DNA from: Ruminococcus sp. | Lineage (GTDB): Bacteria > Bacillota > Clostridia > Oscillospirales > Acutalibacteraceae | Assembly (NCBI GenBank): GCA_022510985.1 | Contig: JAFLSL010000026.1 | Location: forward strand, 1 to 9,176 | Direction: 5' to 3' | Length of the DNA stretch: 9,176 bases | Shown: positions 1-5,616 of the stretch, piece after piece | Layout: each line of letters begins with the position of its first letter | Position numbering within the stretch: the stretch's first letter is position 1 | Translations under genes and position numbers: made by a program | The notes under the pieces: model-generated | What the model was told of the DNA's origin: nothing | The model's database searches: none | What the model saw: the letters and a program-made list of their open reading frames with translations, nothing else

Positions 1-118
1 TATCCCAATATTCTGTATGTTTGGTCGCTAATCTTTTAGCACCTAATAATGTAGGACAACTACCATAATATACTACCTCATACTGTCCACCGATAACACA
101 ATAATTTGCTTTTTTCAT
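1..118 (-). CDS. Hypothetical phage-type protein, 3' part cut by window edge
   Basis: The first 39 residues of a gene that runs off the left edge, beginning MKKANYCVIGGQYEVVYYG. An AAGGAG ribosome site sits about nine bases before the ATG, and an exact-consensus promoter lies about 50 bases upstream, so the start is well supported. The visible part looks like the small soluble proteins of Clostridia phages (a short beta-rich start followed by a GAKRLATKHTEYW helix), but I cannot assign a function. It is transcribed in the same direction as all other genes here but from its own promoter, which carries a palindromic operator-like site; it may therefore open a separately regulated operon continuing beyond the window. 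Confidence 0.7.
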   Translation of the reverse strand, partial: MKKANYCVIGGQYEVVYYGSCPTLLGAKRLATKHTEYWD

Positions 119-138
119 TTTAAAAACTCCTTTTCTTT

Positions 139-159
139 GAGAGGTTATCTCTCTTAACC
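139..159 (-). other. Short alternative hairpins in the 5' leader
   Basis: The roughly 40-base leader between the promoter and the first gene holds two overlapping inverted repeats: GAGAG/CTCTC (139-143 with 149-153) and GGTTA/TAACC (143-147 with 155-159). They share bases and cannot form together. Arms are only five bases, so this may be chance or a weak leader structure. No U-tract follows either one. Confidence 0.25.
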
Positions 160-165
160 GTCTAA

Positions 166-194
166 ATTATACCACCTATTCGGTGGTATGTCAA
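166..194 (-). promoter_or_regulatory. Consensus sigma-70/SigA promoter with palindrome in the spacer
   Basis: On the minus strand a perfect -35 TTGACA (189-194) and a perfect -10 TATAAT (166-171) are separated by exactly 17 bases. Transcription would start near 158-160 and read into the gene starting at 118. The spacer is almost completely filled by a palindrome (169-189), so the promoter is likely strong and repressed. This is the only promoter in the window matching consensus at all twelve hexamer positions. Confidence 0.85.
169..189. promoter_or_regulatory. Operator-like palindrome ATACCACC-N5-GGTGGTAT
   Basis: Two perfect 8-base arms (169-176 and 182-189) flank the 5-base centre TATTC. 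The palindrome lies between and touches both promoter hexamers, the classic position for a repressor that blocks RNA polymerase. The partner protein cannot be identified from the window; no obvious dedicated repressor gene is adjacent. The 17-base spacer argues against a MerR-type activator site, which typically has a longer spacer. Confidence 0.7.
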
Positions 195-231
195 TACGTT
201 TTAATAACTTTTATTTCAAAACAACCTCATA

Positions 232-266
232 AAATAGGGGATAACGATGGGGGATAATACCTATTT
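232..266. repeat. Direct repeats GGGGATAA x2 inside an AAATAGG/CCTATTT inverted repeat
   Basis: Just past the stop codon of the tyrosine recombinase, GGGGATAA occurs twice (237-244 and 250-257, 13 bases apart), flanked by a 7-base inverted repeat (232-238 and 260-266). Short repeats beside an integrase gene can be arm-type binding sites or part of an attachment site. The arms are too far apart for a simple XerCD/dif core. The assignment as recombinase sites is inference only. Confidence 0.25.
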
Positions 267-1242
267 ATTGATTTTCATTAGCAAGCGGATTAGATTCAAG
301 TGCAGATTTAACTTGTTCATTCGCAATATGAGTATAAATTTGAGTTGTAGCAAGATTATTGTGACCCAACACTTCTTGTAACGTTCGTATGTCTACACCA
401 TTACTGTGCATTAAAGTGGCTGCGGTATGTCGGAGTTTATGCGGAGAATAACCCTGTCCGCCAAGTCCGATTTTCTCCATATTGCTCTCAACCATATGTC
501 TTACTGTATTAGTGGAGATACGATTGAGCAAGCGGCTGACAAAAAATGCGTCTTTATCTTTCAATCCGTCAACAGGTCTGACCGCTTTATATTCTTCAAT
601 TGCCTGTATACAAGCTTTATTGAGGTACAGTATACGTTCTTTGTTGCCTTTACCGTGAATTAATATTGTGTTGTCAGGTCTTATGTCTTTATAGTTTAGT
701 CCTACAAGCTCAGAAATGCGTATACCACAGTTTAAAAACAATACAAGAATACACATATCTCTTTCTTTAAAATCGCCGTCAACGGCTTTTAAAAGGTCAA
801 GAGCCTGTTCCAATGTTAAGTATTTTGGGAGTTTTTTCGGCTTTTTGGGACTACCGATTTGTACGGCCGGATCAACCTCAATAAGCTTTGCGTGAAAATA
901 TAAATATTCAAAATATTGTTTTATAGCTGAAAGATGATTGCCCCTTGTTGAATTGGCGGTTTTATGTACTGACGAGCTATAGTATAGGTAGCTTAAAATA
1001 TCCTCAGAAGTTACGCTTTTAATTAATTCCTCGTCGATTAAAGCTAATGTCTTATAGTCTGAGCTTTCTTCCTGAATATATCCTTTATAATGTAGGATAT
1101 ATAAAAAGAATTGCTTTAATGAATAATAATATGACCTTACTGTATTTGCTTCTTTGCCACGGATTGTCCGAATATAATGAAAAAAGTTCTTAAGGATGAA
1201 AGGACATACATCAAACTCATATTCGTATGAAGATTTAGTCAT
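265..1242 (-). CDS. Tyrosine recombinase / integrase (XerC/D-like)
   Basis: A 325-aa site-specific recombinase of the phage integrase/XerCD family, which cuts and rejoins DNA through a 3'-phosphotyrosine intermediate. The N-terminal SAM-like core-binding domain spans about residues 15-118 (KEANTVRSYYYSLKQF is typical) and the catalytic domain about 138-310. All catalytic positions are present: R175 in GIRISEL, K198 in HGKGNKER, H268 and R271 in SPHKLRH, H294 in LGH and the nucleophile Y303 in QIYTH. Length matches Xer-type enzymes; no N-terminal arm-binding zinc or AT-hook domain is seen. An AAGG site lies eight bases before the ATG, and the gene has its own likely promoter and an upstream terminator, so it is probably transcribed apart from the long operon. 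It may integrate the element or resolve multimers; no clear att core was found. Confidence 0.93.
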   Translation of the reverse strand: MTKSSYEYEFDVCPFILKNFFHYIRTIRGKEANTVRSYYYSLKQFFLYILHYKGYIQEESSDYKTLALIDEELIKSVTSEDILSYLYYSSSVHKTANSTRGNHLSAIKQYFEYLYFHAKLIEVDPAVQIGSPKKPKKLPKYLTLEQALDLLKAVDGDFKERDMCILVLFLNCGIRISELVGLNYKDIRPDNTILIHGKGNKERILYLNKACIQAIEEYKAVRPVDGLKDKDAFFVSRLLNRISTNTVRHMVESNMEKIGLGGQGYSPHKLRHTAATLMHSNGVDIRTLQEVLGHNNLATTQIYTHIANEQVKSALESNPLANENQ

Positions 1243-1279
1243 ATCAACTACCTTCTTTCCTTTATTTTAATCTCCCCTG

Positions 1280-1309
1280 AATTGTAGATAATTTACATTA
1301 TATACAATT
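1280..1309 (-). promoter_or_regulatory. Probable integrase promoter (-10) with flanking inverted repeat
   Basis: A perfect TATAAT -10 (1297-1302) preceded two bases upstream by TG lies 55 bases before the integrase ATG on the minus strand, in an AT-rich gap just downstream of a hairpin terminator. No good TTGACA is found at 17 bases, so it may act as an extended -10-like promoter. A 7-base inverted repeat, AATTGTA (1280-1286) and TACAATT (1303-1309), brackets the -10 and could be an operator. Confidence 0.45.
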
Positions 1310-1328
1310 AGAAATGTATTTTTTTAAA

Positions 1329-1347
1329 GGGCAGAAAAACTCTGCCC
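1329..1347 (-). terminator. Hairpin terminator ahead of the integrase gene
   Basis: GGGCAGA (1329-1335) and TCTGCCC (1341-1347) form a perfect 7-bp, GC-rich stem with a 5-base loop, about 35 bases past the stop of the 61-aa membrane protein. On the minus strand only TTT follows before an A-run, so the U-tract is weak, but position and stem quality fit an intrinsic terminator closing the long operon before the integrase promoter. Confidence 0.55.
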
Positions 1348-1381
1348 CACTATTATGAATGCTTATTGCGTAATTACCGTA

Positions 1382-1567
1382 TTATTCATCTTTTCCTTTT
1401 CCAATAAGTTCAATGCCTATGAACATTGTTACCACAGGCGGAATCAAATAAATAATATAGTTTCCCGCTTCTTTTGGTTCTGTCAAAAGAAAAAATAAAA
1501 TAATTCCGGCAACAATAAACCACATAATAATACCTATAATCGTAACAACATTAAAATATCTTTTCAT
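1382..1567 (-). CDS. Small two-helix membrane protein (paralogue A)
   Basis: A 61-aa hydrophobic protein with two predicted membrane helices (about residues 7-28 and 36-55), a short basic N-terminus MKRYFN and a charged tail GKGKDE. It is clearly paralogous to the 59-aa protein at 4798-4977: both share MK(R/K)YFN, TIIGII, GII, FLLT and PKE at the same positions, and the DNA keeps an exact 20-base match (1526-1545 and 4936-4955). AAAGGA precedes the ATG at good spacing. It is the last gene before a hairpin terminator. I do not recognise a family. Two-helix proteins of this size in phages include holins, but neither copy is near a lysis gene, so a membrane microprotein of unknown role is the safer call. 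Confidence 0.7.
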   Translation of the reverse strand: MKRYFNVVTIIGIIMWFIVAGIILFFLLTEPKEAGNYIIYLIPPVVTMFIGIELIGKGKDE

Positions 1568-1580
1568 AACAAATATCCTT

Positions 1581-1811
1581 TCATATTCTCACAGTTAAAT
1601 CGAATTCAGAGGCTTTACATCCTTTTAAATACCAGCCCAAATCGTCAGAATATTCAATGCGAGCAAGCTCCCACTTCGGCTGAGATATTTCATCGGAAAT
1701 TAATACCTCGATTTCATCTCCGCAGTTTAAGCCTCCGTAGGTTGTTTCATCATCAAAATAAATGTCAAGCTTATTAATTCTAGTATTAAAAAATAATGTT
1801 CCTTCTCTCAT
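1581..1811 (-). CDS. DUF5348-like small protein
   Basis: A 76-aa soluble, acidic protein. The pattern MREGTLFFN, then YGGLNCGDEIEVLI, then RIEYSDDLGWYLKG and a terminal VRI matches what I know of DUF5348, a short beta-rich family frequent in Clostridia mobile elements; its biochemical role is not known. The ATG lies two bases after the stop of the serine recombinase gene, with a GAAGGA ribosome site inside that gene's last codons, so the two are very likely translationally coupled. The stop overlaps the spacer to the following membrane protein gene. The assignment rests on motif memory and not on a search. Confidence 0.65.
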   Translation of the reverse strand: MREGTLFFNTRINKLDIYFDDETTYGGLNCGDEIEVLISDEISQPKWELARIEYSDDLGWYLKGCKASEFDLTVRI

Positions 1812-1813
1812 AA

Positions 1814-2710
1814 TTACGTTCCTTCATTCATCATTTCATTAACATTAACAATATGGCAATTTGATATTTCAATTGTTTTCATTTTGAAATTATCACCGGG
1901 TGTTTCATTAAGTTCAAGGGAGCTGCTGTCAAAATCTATATCACTATAGACTTTAATATCACATAGATATTTCTCTTTTTCTTTCTTTATATCTACTACC
2001 CTCCCCCGATAGTAGTTACCCTTTTCAAAATAAATAACATCATTATTGACATACGTTTTCTTTAGTTGTGCAAGAGTTAATTTAGGCTCTTGCATTTTCT
2101 TTTCCTCATACATATTCACATATCTGTAATAGGCTGTCTTTTTTATTTCCAAAATGTTCATAGCCTTCACGGCTGTCATTTCTTTGTTTTTCCACTGTAA
2201 ATATATAAGAGTAAAGTTTGTAGGATAGCCTTTAAATGGACGTCCAAGGTGCTTTCCTCTCTTTTTAGCAGCTGCTATACCTTCTGATTGCCTTTGTCTT
2301 ATAGTCAATCTTTCTTGTTCAGCTAAAGAGGTATATACTTCCATTATTATATTATTAATCATATCCTGCACCCATTTTTGTTCATCAGGAAAATCAACCA
2401 TTGTTGTGGGTATGTCAATGATTTTTATTTTAACACCCTTATCGTTCCAATAGGCAAATTCGCGAAGAATATCATTTTTGTTACGACCGAGCCTGTCAAT
2501 AGACTTAATTACAAGGGTATCACCATCTCGTAAGCCCATAGCACTTTTAAAGGATTGATAACCTTCACGCTCAAAATCTTTACCCGAAGCCTTATCAACA
2601 ATAATACAATCTTCGTCAATACCAGCTTTTTTTAAAGCGTCTATCTGTCTGTCTAAATTCTGCTCTTTTGATGATACTCTTGCGTAACCGTATAATCTAC
2701 CTTTAGCCAT
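1814..2710 (-). CDS. Serine recombinase (resolvase/invertase family) with C-terminal extension
   Basis: A 298-aa small-type serine recombinase that cuts DNA through a 5'-phosphoserine link. The catalytic domain (about 5-125) carries GYARVSSKEQNLDRQ with nucleophile S13 and the active-site arginines in SIDRLGRN (R73, R76). The long E-helix and DNA-contact segment runs about 118-160, including GKHLGRPF, and a helix-turn-helix lies about 177-200. Resolvases and invertases normally end here, near 185-205 residues. This protein continues for about 95 residues (203-298) with a beta-rich stretch VIYFEKGNYYRGRVVDI, which I cannot assign. It lacks the large zinc/coiled-coil domain of serine integrases, so it is better seen as a resolvase or invertase with an added module. 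A clear AAAGGAG site precedes the ATG; it follows RNase HI by 21 bases. Confidence 0.9.
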   Translation of the reverse strand: MAKGRLYGYARVSSKEQNLDRQIDALKKAGIDEDCIIVDKASGKDFEREGYQSFKSAMGLRDGDTLVIKSIDRLGRNKNDILREFAYWNDKGVKIKIIDIPTTMVDFPDEQKWVQDMINNIIMEVYTSLAEQERLTIRQRQSEGIAAAKKRGKHLGRPFKGYPTNFTLIYLQWKNKEMTAVKAMNILEIKKTAYYRYVNMYEEKKMQEPKLTLAQLKKTYVNNDVIYFEKGNYYRGRVVDIKKEKEKYLCDIKVYSDIDFDSSSLELNETPGDNFKMKTIEISNCHIVNVNEMMNEGT

Positions 2711-2731
2711 TTTGTACTCCTTTAAAATGGA

Positions 2732-3172
2732 TTAACTTGCAAAACGTATAGCTTCTTGAACGGCCAGTCTGTCACATCTTTCATTATCGGGGTTACCCGA
2801 ATGACCTCTAACCCATATCGGCTCGACTTCGTGCGTATCGCATAACTCTAAAAGCAAATCCCATAAATCACTATTAAGAGTTTTTTCCGTTTTATTACGC
2901 ATCCAATTATTCGACTGCCATTTTCTCGCCCAGCCACGAGTAAGAGCGTTTATAATGTATTGACTATCGCTGTATAAAGTCACTTTACAAGGCTCTTTTA
3001 ATAATGAAAGTGCGTTAACGACAGCCATAAGCTCCATACGATTATTTGTTGTTTGTGCAACACCGCCCGATATTTCCTTTTCAACGTTGTTATATCTCAG
3101 TATTGCACCCCAACCACCGGGACCGGGATTACCTTTGCAAGCTCCGTCTGTATATATTTCAACGTATTTCAT
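2732..3172 (-). CDS. rnhA: Ribonuclease HI
   Basis: A 146-aa RNase HI that degrades the RNA strand of RNA-DNA hybrids, for example R-loops and replication primers. The whole family signature is visible: YTDGACKGNPGPGGWGAI at the start, NNRMEL, LYSDSQYIINALTRGW, KWQSNNWMR, and VRGHSGNPDNERCDRLA. The metal-binding residues D9, E47, D69 and D134 and the catalytic-loop H124 are all present, and the basic handle segment typical of bacterial type HI enzymes is retained. Length is normal, so it should be active. An AAGGA site lies about ten bases before the ATG. It sits between a GIY-YIG nuclease and a serine recombinase; phage and plasmid copies are usually linked to replication, but no polymerase or primase is visible here. 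Confidence 0.95.
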   Translation of the reverse strand: MKYVEIYTDGACKGNPGPGGWGAILRYNNVEKEISGGVAQTTNNRMELMAVVNALSLLKEPCKVTLYSDSQYIINALTRGWARKWQSNNWMRNKTEKTLNSDLWDLLLELCDTHEVEPIWVRGHSGNPDNERCDRLAVQEAIRFAS

Positions 3173-3178
3173 TTTATA

Positions 3179-3235
3179 TCATTCCTTAATTAAAATCAAC
3201 ACAAAGCTATGTTTTACATATATCTTATCTTTCAT
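3179..3235 (-). CDS. Possible 18-aa micro-ORF between GIY-YIG and rnhA
   Basis: An ATG-led 18-codon frame (MKDKIYVKHSFVLILIKE) that fills nearly all of the 69-base gap between the GIY-YIG gene and rnhA. An AGGAG lies three bases before its ATG and is built from the stop codon TAG of the upstream gene. It could be a leader that keeps ribosomes moving toward rnhA, or chance. Spacing of three bases is short for good initiation. Confidence 0.2.
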   Translation of the reverse strand: MKDKIYVKHSFVLILIKE

Positions 3236-3241
3236 TTGCTC

Positions 3242-4042
3242 CTATTCTACATTTGCAGTACACGCAACATTTAATGATTTATCAGGAGCCTCTTTGTAAT
3301 ACTTTTGTATATAGTGTTTTTCACGTTCAAGAATATTTTCGTTTTTAGGAACTATCTCTATAACCTCAAACTGATAGTCTAAGATGTCTTTAATAGGGAA
3401 TCTATCTGTTTTTAAATGTTGTCCCCAACGAAACACAGGTGCATATACAGTTTGTCCGATATAAAATTCACCTGTTGACTTTTTTGTTATCTTATATATG
3501 TACCCCGATGTATCCTCTGTAAACATATCTTTCTTAATGAAAAACTCTTGTTCATCATCAGGTTTTAAATATTCTTGCTCGTTTTTTTCATAAACTTGTT
3601 TGCACTTATGAGAACAAAATCGCTTTTCAGAATACTTCTTAATATTATAAAATTTATATTTTATCTCATAGTCATCAAAACATATTGGTTTTCCATAGTA
3701 GTTTTCAATTTTCGCCCCACAGCAATCGCAAGTGAAAGTTACTTTATTAAAATATCTCTCTAAGTTATAACAATGTTCGCCAATTATAATACAATACAAA
3801 TCGCCAGCTTCTAATTTTTTGCTATAACGAAATGATATCTTTTCGCCGTATTCACTTCTAATTATTTCTTTAAAATGGTCTCTGCTATCACAAATTAAAC
3901 AGTCCGTAAGTAATTCTATATTTTGAGATTTACTTGTCGAAGAATACAATCCGAACTCTCTGTCAAGCTCAGCGTTCTTTTTAGCTGTTTCTTCATCGGC
4001 AACTTCATAAATACGATATAATACTTCAAGCAAGATTTCCAC
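3242..4042 (-). CDS. GIY-YIG nuclease with central Cys-rich (zinc-finger-like) segment
   Basis: A 266-aa protein ending in a GIY-YIG endonuclease domain (about 178-262). It shows GYIYKIT and FYIGQT for the two core strands, R205 and H209 on the following helix, and a likely metal-binding E241 in LEREKHYIQKYY. The centre holds a metal-binding cluster with C105-x2-C108, C121 and C143-x3-C147 (the latter in RFCSHKC), resembling a treble-clef finger for DNA binding. The N-terminal 100 residues are unassigned. Free-standing GIY-YIG nucleases of phages may be homing enzymes or act in DNA processing. The frame opens with GTG at 4042, but the only GGGAG is one base from it; TTG at 4033, ten bases from that site, is an alternative start. 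It lies 10 bases after the radical SAM gene, so the two are coupled. Confidence 0.85.
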   Translation of the reverse strand: MEILLEVLYRIYEVADEETAKKNAELDREFGLYSSTSKSQNIELLTDCLICDSRDHFKEIIRSEYGEKISFRYSKKLEAGDLYCIIIGEHCYNLERYFNKVTFTCDCCGAKIENYYGKPICFDDYEIKYKFYNIKKYSEKRFCSHKCKQVYEKNEQEYLKPDDEQEFFIKKDMFTEDTSGYIYKITKKSTGEFYIGQTVYAPVFRWGQHLKTDRFPIKDILDYQFEVIEIVPKNENILEREKHYIQKYYKEAPDKSLNVACTANVE

Positions 4043-4052
4043 GCTCCCAATA

Positions 4053-4787
4053 TCAGTTTGGTTTATCCATTTCTTTTCTCAGACTATCCTTAATGTAATA
4101 ATCCACCCTTTTGGAGTGCAAAAGACGTTCTACTCTCATTCCGAATTCTTTCCAATTAATATCTGAATGATGATAGTTGAGTTTACCTACCTTCCATAAA
4201 TCAACGTAATCCGCAAGGTCTATAAAATCAATAACATCTTGCGAATTTATAACAGGCTCAGCGGAAACCCACGTTTTAATTCCGTTTTCATATGCTGTCC
4301 TTAAAGCGAGCAGTCTATCGTGAATAGTTCCTGCACATAATTCTTCTTTGGGTACATAAGTTTCATCAGAAGAATAACCATTATAGCCTGCGAAAGTAAT
4401 TCCAAACCAATCGTTTTCGTCAAGAAAATCAAAATCTCGTAAAGCATCTTTACCGTTCTTTGTCAGAATTTGAACGTGATTACCACTCTCTTTAAGAATT
4501 TTAATAATTTCTCTTGTAGGAGTGGTATCATATCCCGACGGGTACGGATCGCAGGTAAAGCATAAATGTATAAGCTTGTCTGTTATACCTTCTCGTTCAA
4601 TCTGCTTTCGAGTTTCCTCTACAATATTCTTGCGTGGCTCTACACAAGAATGAAATTCCTCTCTATTTCTATGTAATACGTTCGGAGCAAAGCAGTAAAA
4701 ACATCTATGCGGACACCCGGTGTAAATGTTTAATGCTAAGTCGCCGTATTCTTTAGCCTTTCCTTTTGGTTTATATATCGGTTTCAT
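4053..4787 (-). CDS. Radical SAM protein, SplB/DNA-repair-photolyase-like (COG1533 type)
   Basis: A 244-aa radical SAM enzyme. GCPHRCFYCFAP supplies the CxxxCxxC cluster ligands C25, C29 and C32 for a 4Fe-4S centre that would cleave S-adenosylmethionine. The start KPKGKAKEYGDLALNIYTGC, the later LCFTCDPYPSGYDTTPTREI and WVSAEPVI resemble the SplB-like group named after spore photoproduct lyase. It lacks a SPASM or twitch cluster tail, so it is unlike the usual RiPP-maturing radical SAM enzymes. Substrate unknown; members of this group on phages are not characterised to my knowledge. The ATG follows a TAGGAGG ribosome site (4794-4800) that contains the stop codon of the 59-aa membrane protein, so the two are translationally coupled. 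The GIY-YIG gene follows after 10 bases. Confidence 0.88.
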   Translation of the reverse strand: MKPIYKPKGKAKEYGDLALNIYTGCPHRCFYCFAPNVLHRNREEFHSCVEPRKNIVEETRKQIEREGITDKLIHLCFTCDPYPSGYDTTPTREIIKILKESGNHVQILTKNGKDALRDFDFLDENDWFGITFAGYNGYSSDETYVPKEELCAGTIHDRLLALRTAYENGIKTWVSAEPVINSQDVIDFIDLADYVDLWKVGKLNYHHSDINWKEFGMRVERLLHSKRVDYYIKDSLRKEMDKPN

Positions 4788-4797
4788 ATTTTACCTC

Positions 4798-4977
4798 CTA
4801 TACACTACTATGATAACCCAAAAAAATACCCACAATAATCATTAATATAGGTGCATACAAGAGTTTAAAGTGCGGAGTTTCTTTAGGTTGTGTTAAAAGA
4901 AATAGTATAATAATCCCGATACTAATGAGCAAAGCAATAATACCTATAATCGTAAAAATATTGAAATATTTTTTCAT
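4798..4977 (-). CDS. Small two-helix membrane protein (paralogue B)
   Basis: A 59-aa hydrophobic protein (MKKYFNIFTIIGII at its start) with two predicted membrane helices, about residues 8-28 and 39-54. It aligns without gaps over the first 33 residues with the 61-aa protein at 1382-1567, sharing MK-YFN, TIIGII, FLLT and PKE, while the second helices have diverged. An AAGGAG lies about seven bases before the ATG. Its TAG stop is part of the ribosome site of the following radical SAM gene, tying their translation together. No family is recognised. The conserved first helix and PKE turn imply that both copies are under selection and share a membrane partner or place. Confidence 0.75.
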   Translation of the reverse strand: MKKYFNIFTIIGIIALLISIGIIILFLLTQPKETPHFKLLYAPILMIIVGIFLGYHSSV

Positions 4978-4991
4978 AACATACTCCTTTT

Positions 4992-5045
4992 TTATACTTG
5001 TTTTCTATGTTTTAAATTATCCCTATTAGCCGAGCGAAACATCAT
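4992..5045 (-). CDS. Possible 17-aa basic micro-ORF
   Basis: A short frame, MMFRSANRDNLKHRKQV, in the 69-base gap between the ASCH gene and the 59-aa membrane protein. GGAGGGG (5053-5059), within the last codons of the ASCH gene, sits seven bases before its ATG, which is proper spacing. The peptide is strongly basic. It may be a real microprotein or a coupling leader; with so few codons the evidence is thin. Confidence 0.25.
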   Translation of the reverse strand: MMFRSANRDNLKHRKQV

Positions 5046-5046
5046 T

Positions 5047-5613
5047 TTAATTCCCCTCCAATTCTTCAACATAGCACCACGACTGAGGCGGTCTTTTTAT
5101 ATGTCTTTCGCCCTCGATAGAGCATTGATAGCACATATCGCTATCGTTTTTAAATAAATGAGGACATTTGTGACATTTATTTGTTATTCTTTCTTTTTCC
5201 CATTCAGAGCAAACATTATAAAACTCACTTAATTCTATCGGCTTGTCGTAGATTTTGAGGTCGGAGATGTGCCAACCAAGAACATCTTTTCCATTACTGT
5301 ACTTTTCAACTTCATCACAAGTTAGACAAGCTGACTCGATTGCCTTTTGATGAAATAAAGGATATCCAGCGAATATCGTAGGGTGAGAAAGTACGGCATA
5401 AATTTTATCGCAAACAAACTCGCCAATTACTTTCTGCTGATAAAGACCTAATTTTTTAAGGATTTTATAAACCCAATTGTCTTTACTTTGATATATGTAA
5501 ACTTTAAACGGCGTATCTATTTTAGGACGCGTCTTGCGGATTTCAACAGTCTTTTTACCGCTCGCTATAAGCTCGCAGTATTGAGGCTTTAAACTTAACA
5601 ACACAGCTTTCAT
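5047..5613 (-). CDS. ASCH/PUA-like domain protein with C-terminal zinc knuckle
   Basis: A 188-aa protein whose first half matches the ASCH superfamily, a PUA-like beta-barrel proposed to bind RNA or modified nucleotides: VLLSLKPQYCELIASGKKTVEIRKTRPK opens the barrel, followed by FKVYIYQS, KVIGEFVCDKI and VLGWHISDLKIYDKPIEL. The second half adds a CxxC pair set, C147/C150 and C161/C164, likely a zinc ribbon, and ends with RPPQSWCYVEE, typical of the phage version of this family. The ribosome site GGAGTG lies inside the last codons of the 106-aa gene, whose stop is three bases upstream, so the two are coupled. The precise ligand is unknown; ASCH proteins of phages have been suggested, not shown, to act in RNA handling. 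Confidence 0.85.
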   Translation of the reverse strand: MKAVLLSLKPQYCELIASGKKTVEIRKTRPKIDTPFKVYIYQSKDNWVYKILKKLGLYQQKVIGEFVCDKIYAVLSHPTIFAGYPLFHQKAIESACLTCDEVEKYSNGKDVLGWHISDLKIYDKPIELSEFYNVCSEWEKERITNKCHKCPHLFKNDSDMCYQCSIEGERHIKRPPQSWCYVEELEGN

Positions 5614-5616
5614 TTT

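Noticed and set aside
232..266. Xer dif-type or integrase core site
   Set aside because: Arms of seven bases are 21 bases apart, too wide for a core site with a 6-8 base spacer, and no second copy is visible.
427..663. Plus-strand open frame opposite the tyrosine recombinase
   Set aside because: No ribosome site, no recognisable protein pattern, and it lies fully inside a confident gene on the other strand. The same holds for plus-strand frames at 3087-3299, 3575-3763, 5823-6190, 6411-6872 and 8211-8574.
1382..1567. Holin
   Set aside because: Two helices and size would fit, but no endolysin or structural gene is near, and a paralogue sits among metabolic-type genes.
1581..2710. Serine recombinase as a large serine integrase
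   Set aside because: At 298 residues it lacks the recombinase zinc-ribbon and coiled-coil domains; catalytic and helix-turn-helix layout is resolvase/invertase-like.
4053..4787. Radical SAM enzyme as a RiPP maturase
   Set aside because: It lacks a SPASM/twitch auxiliary cluster or RiPP recognition element and resembles the SplB-like group; no precursor peptide is evident.
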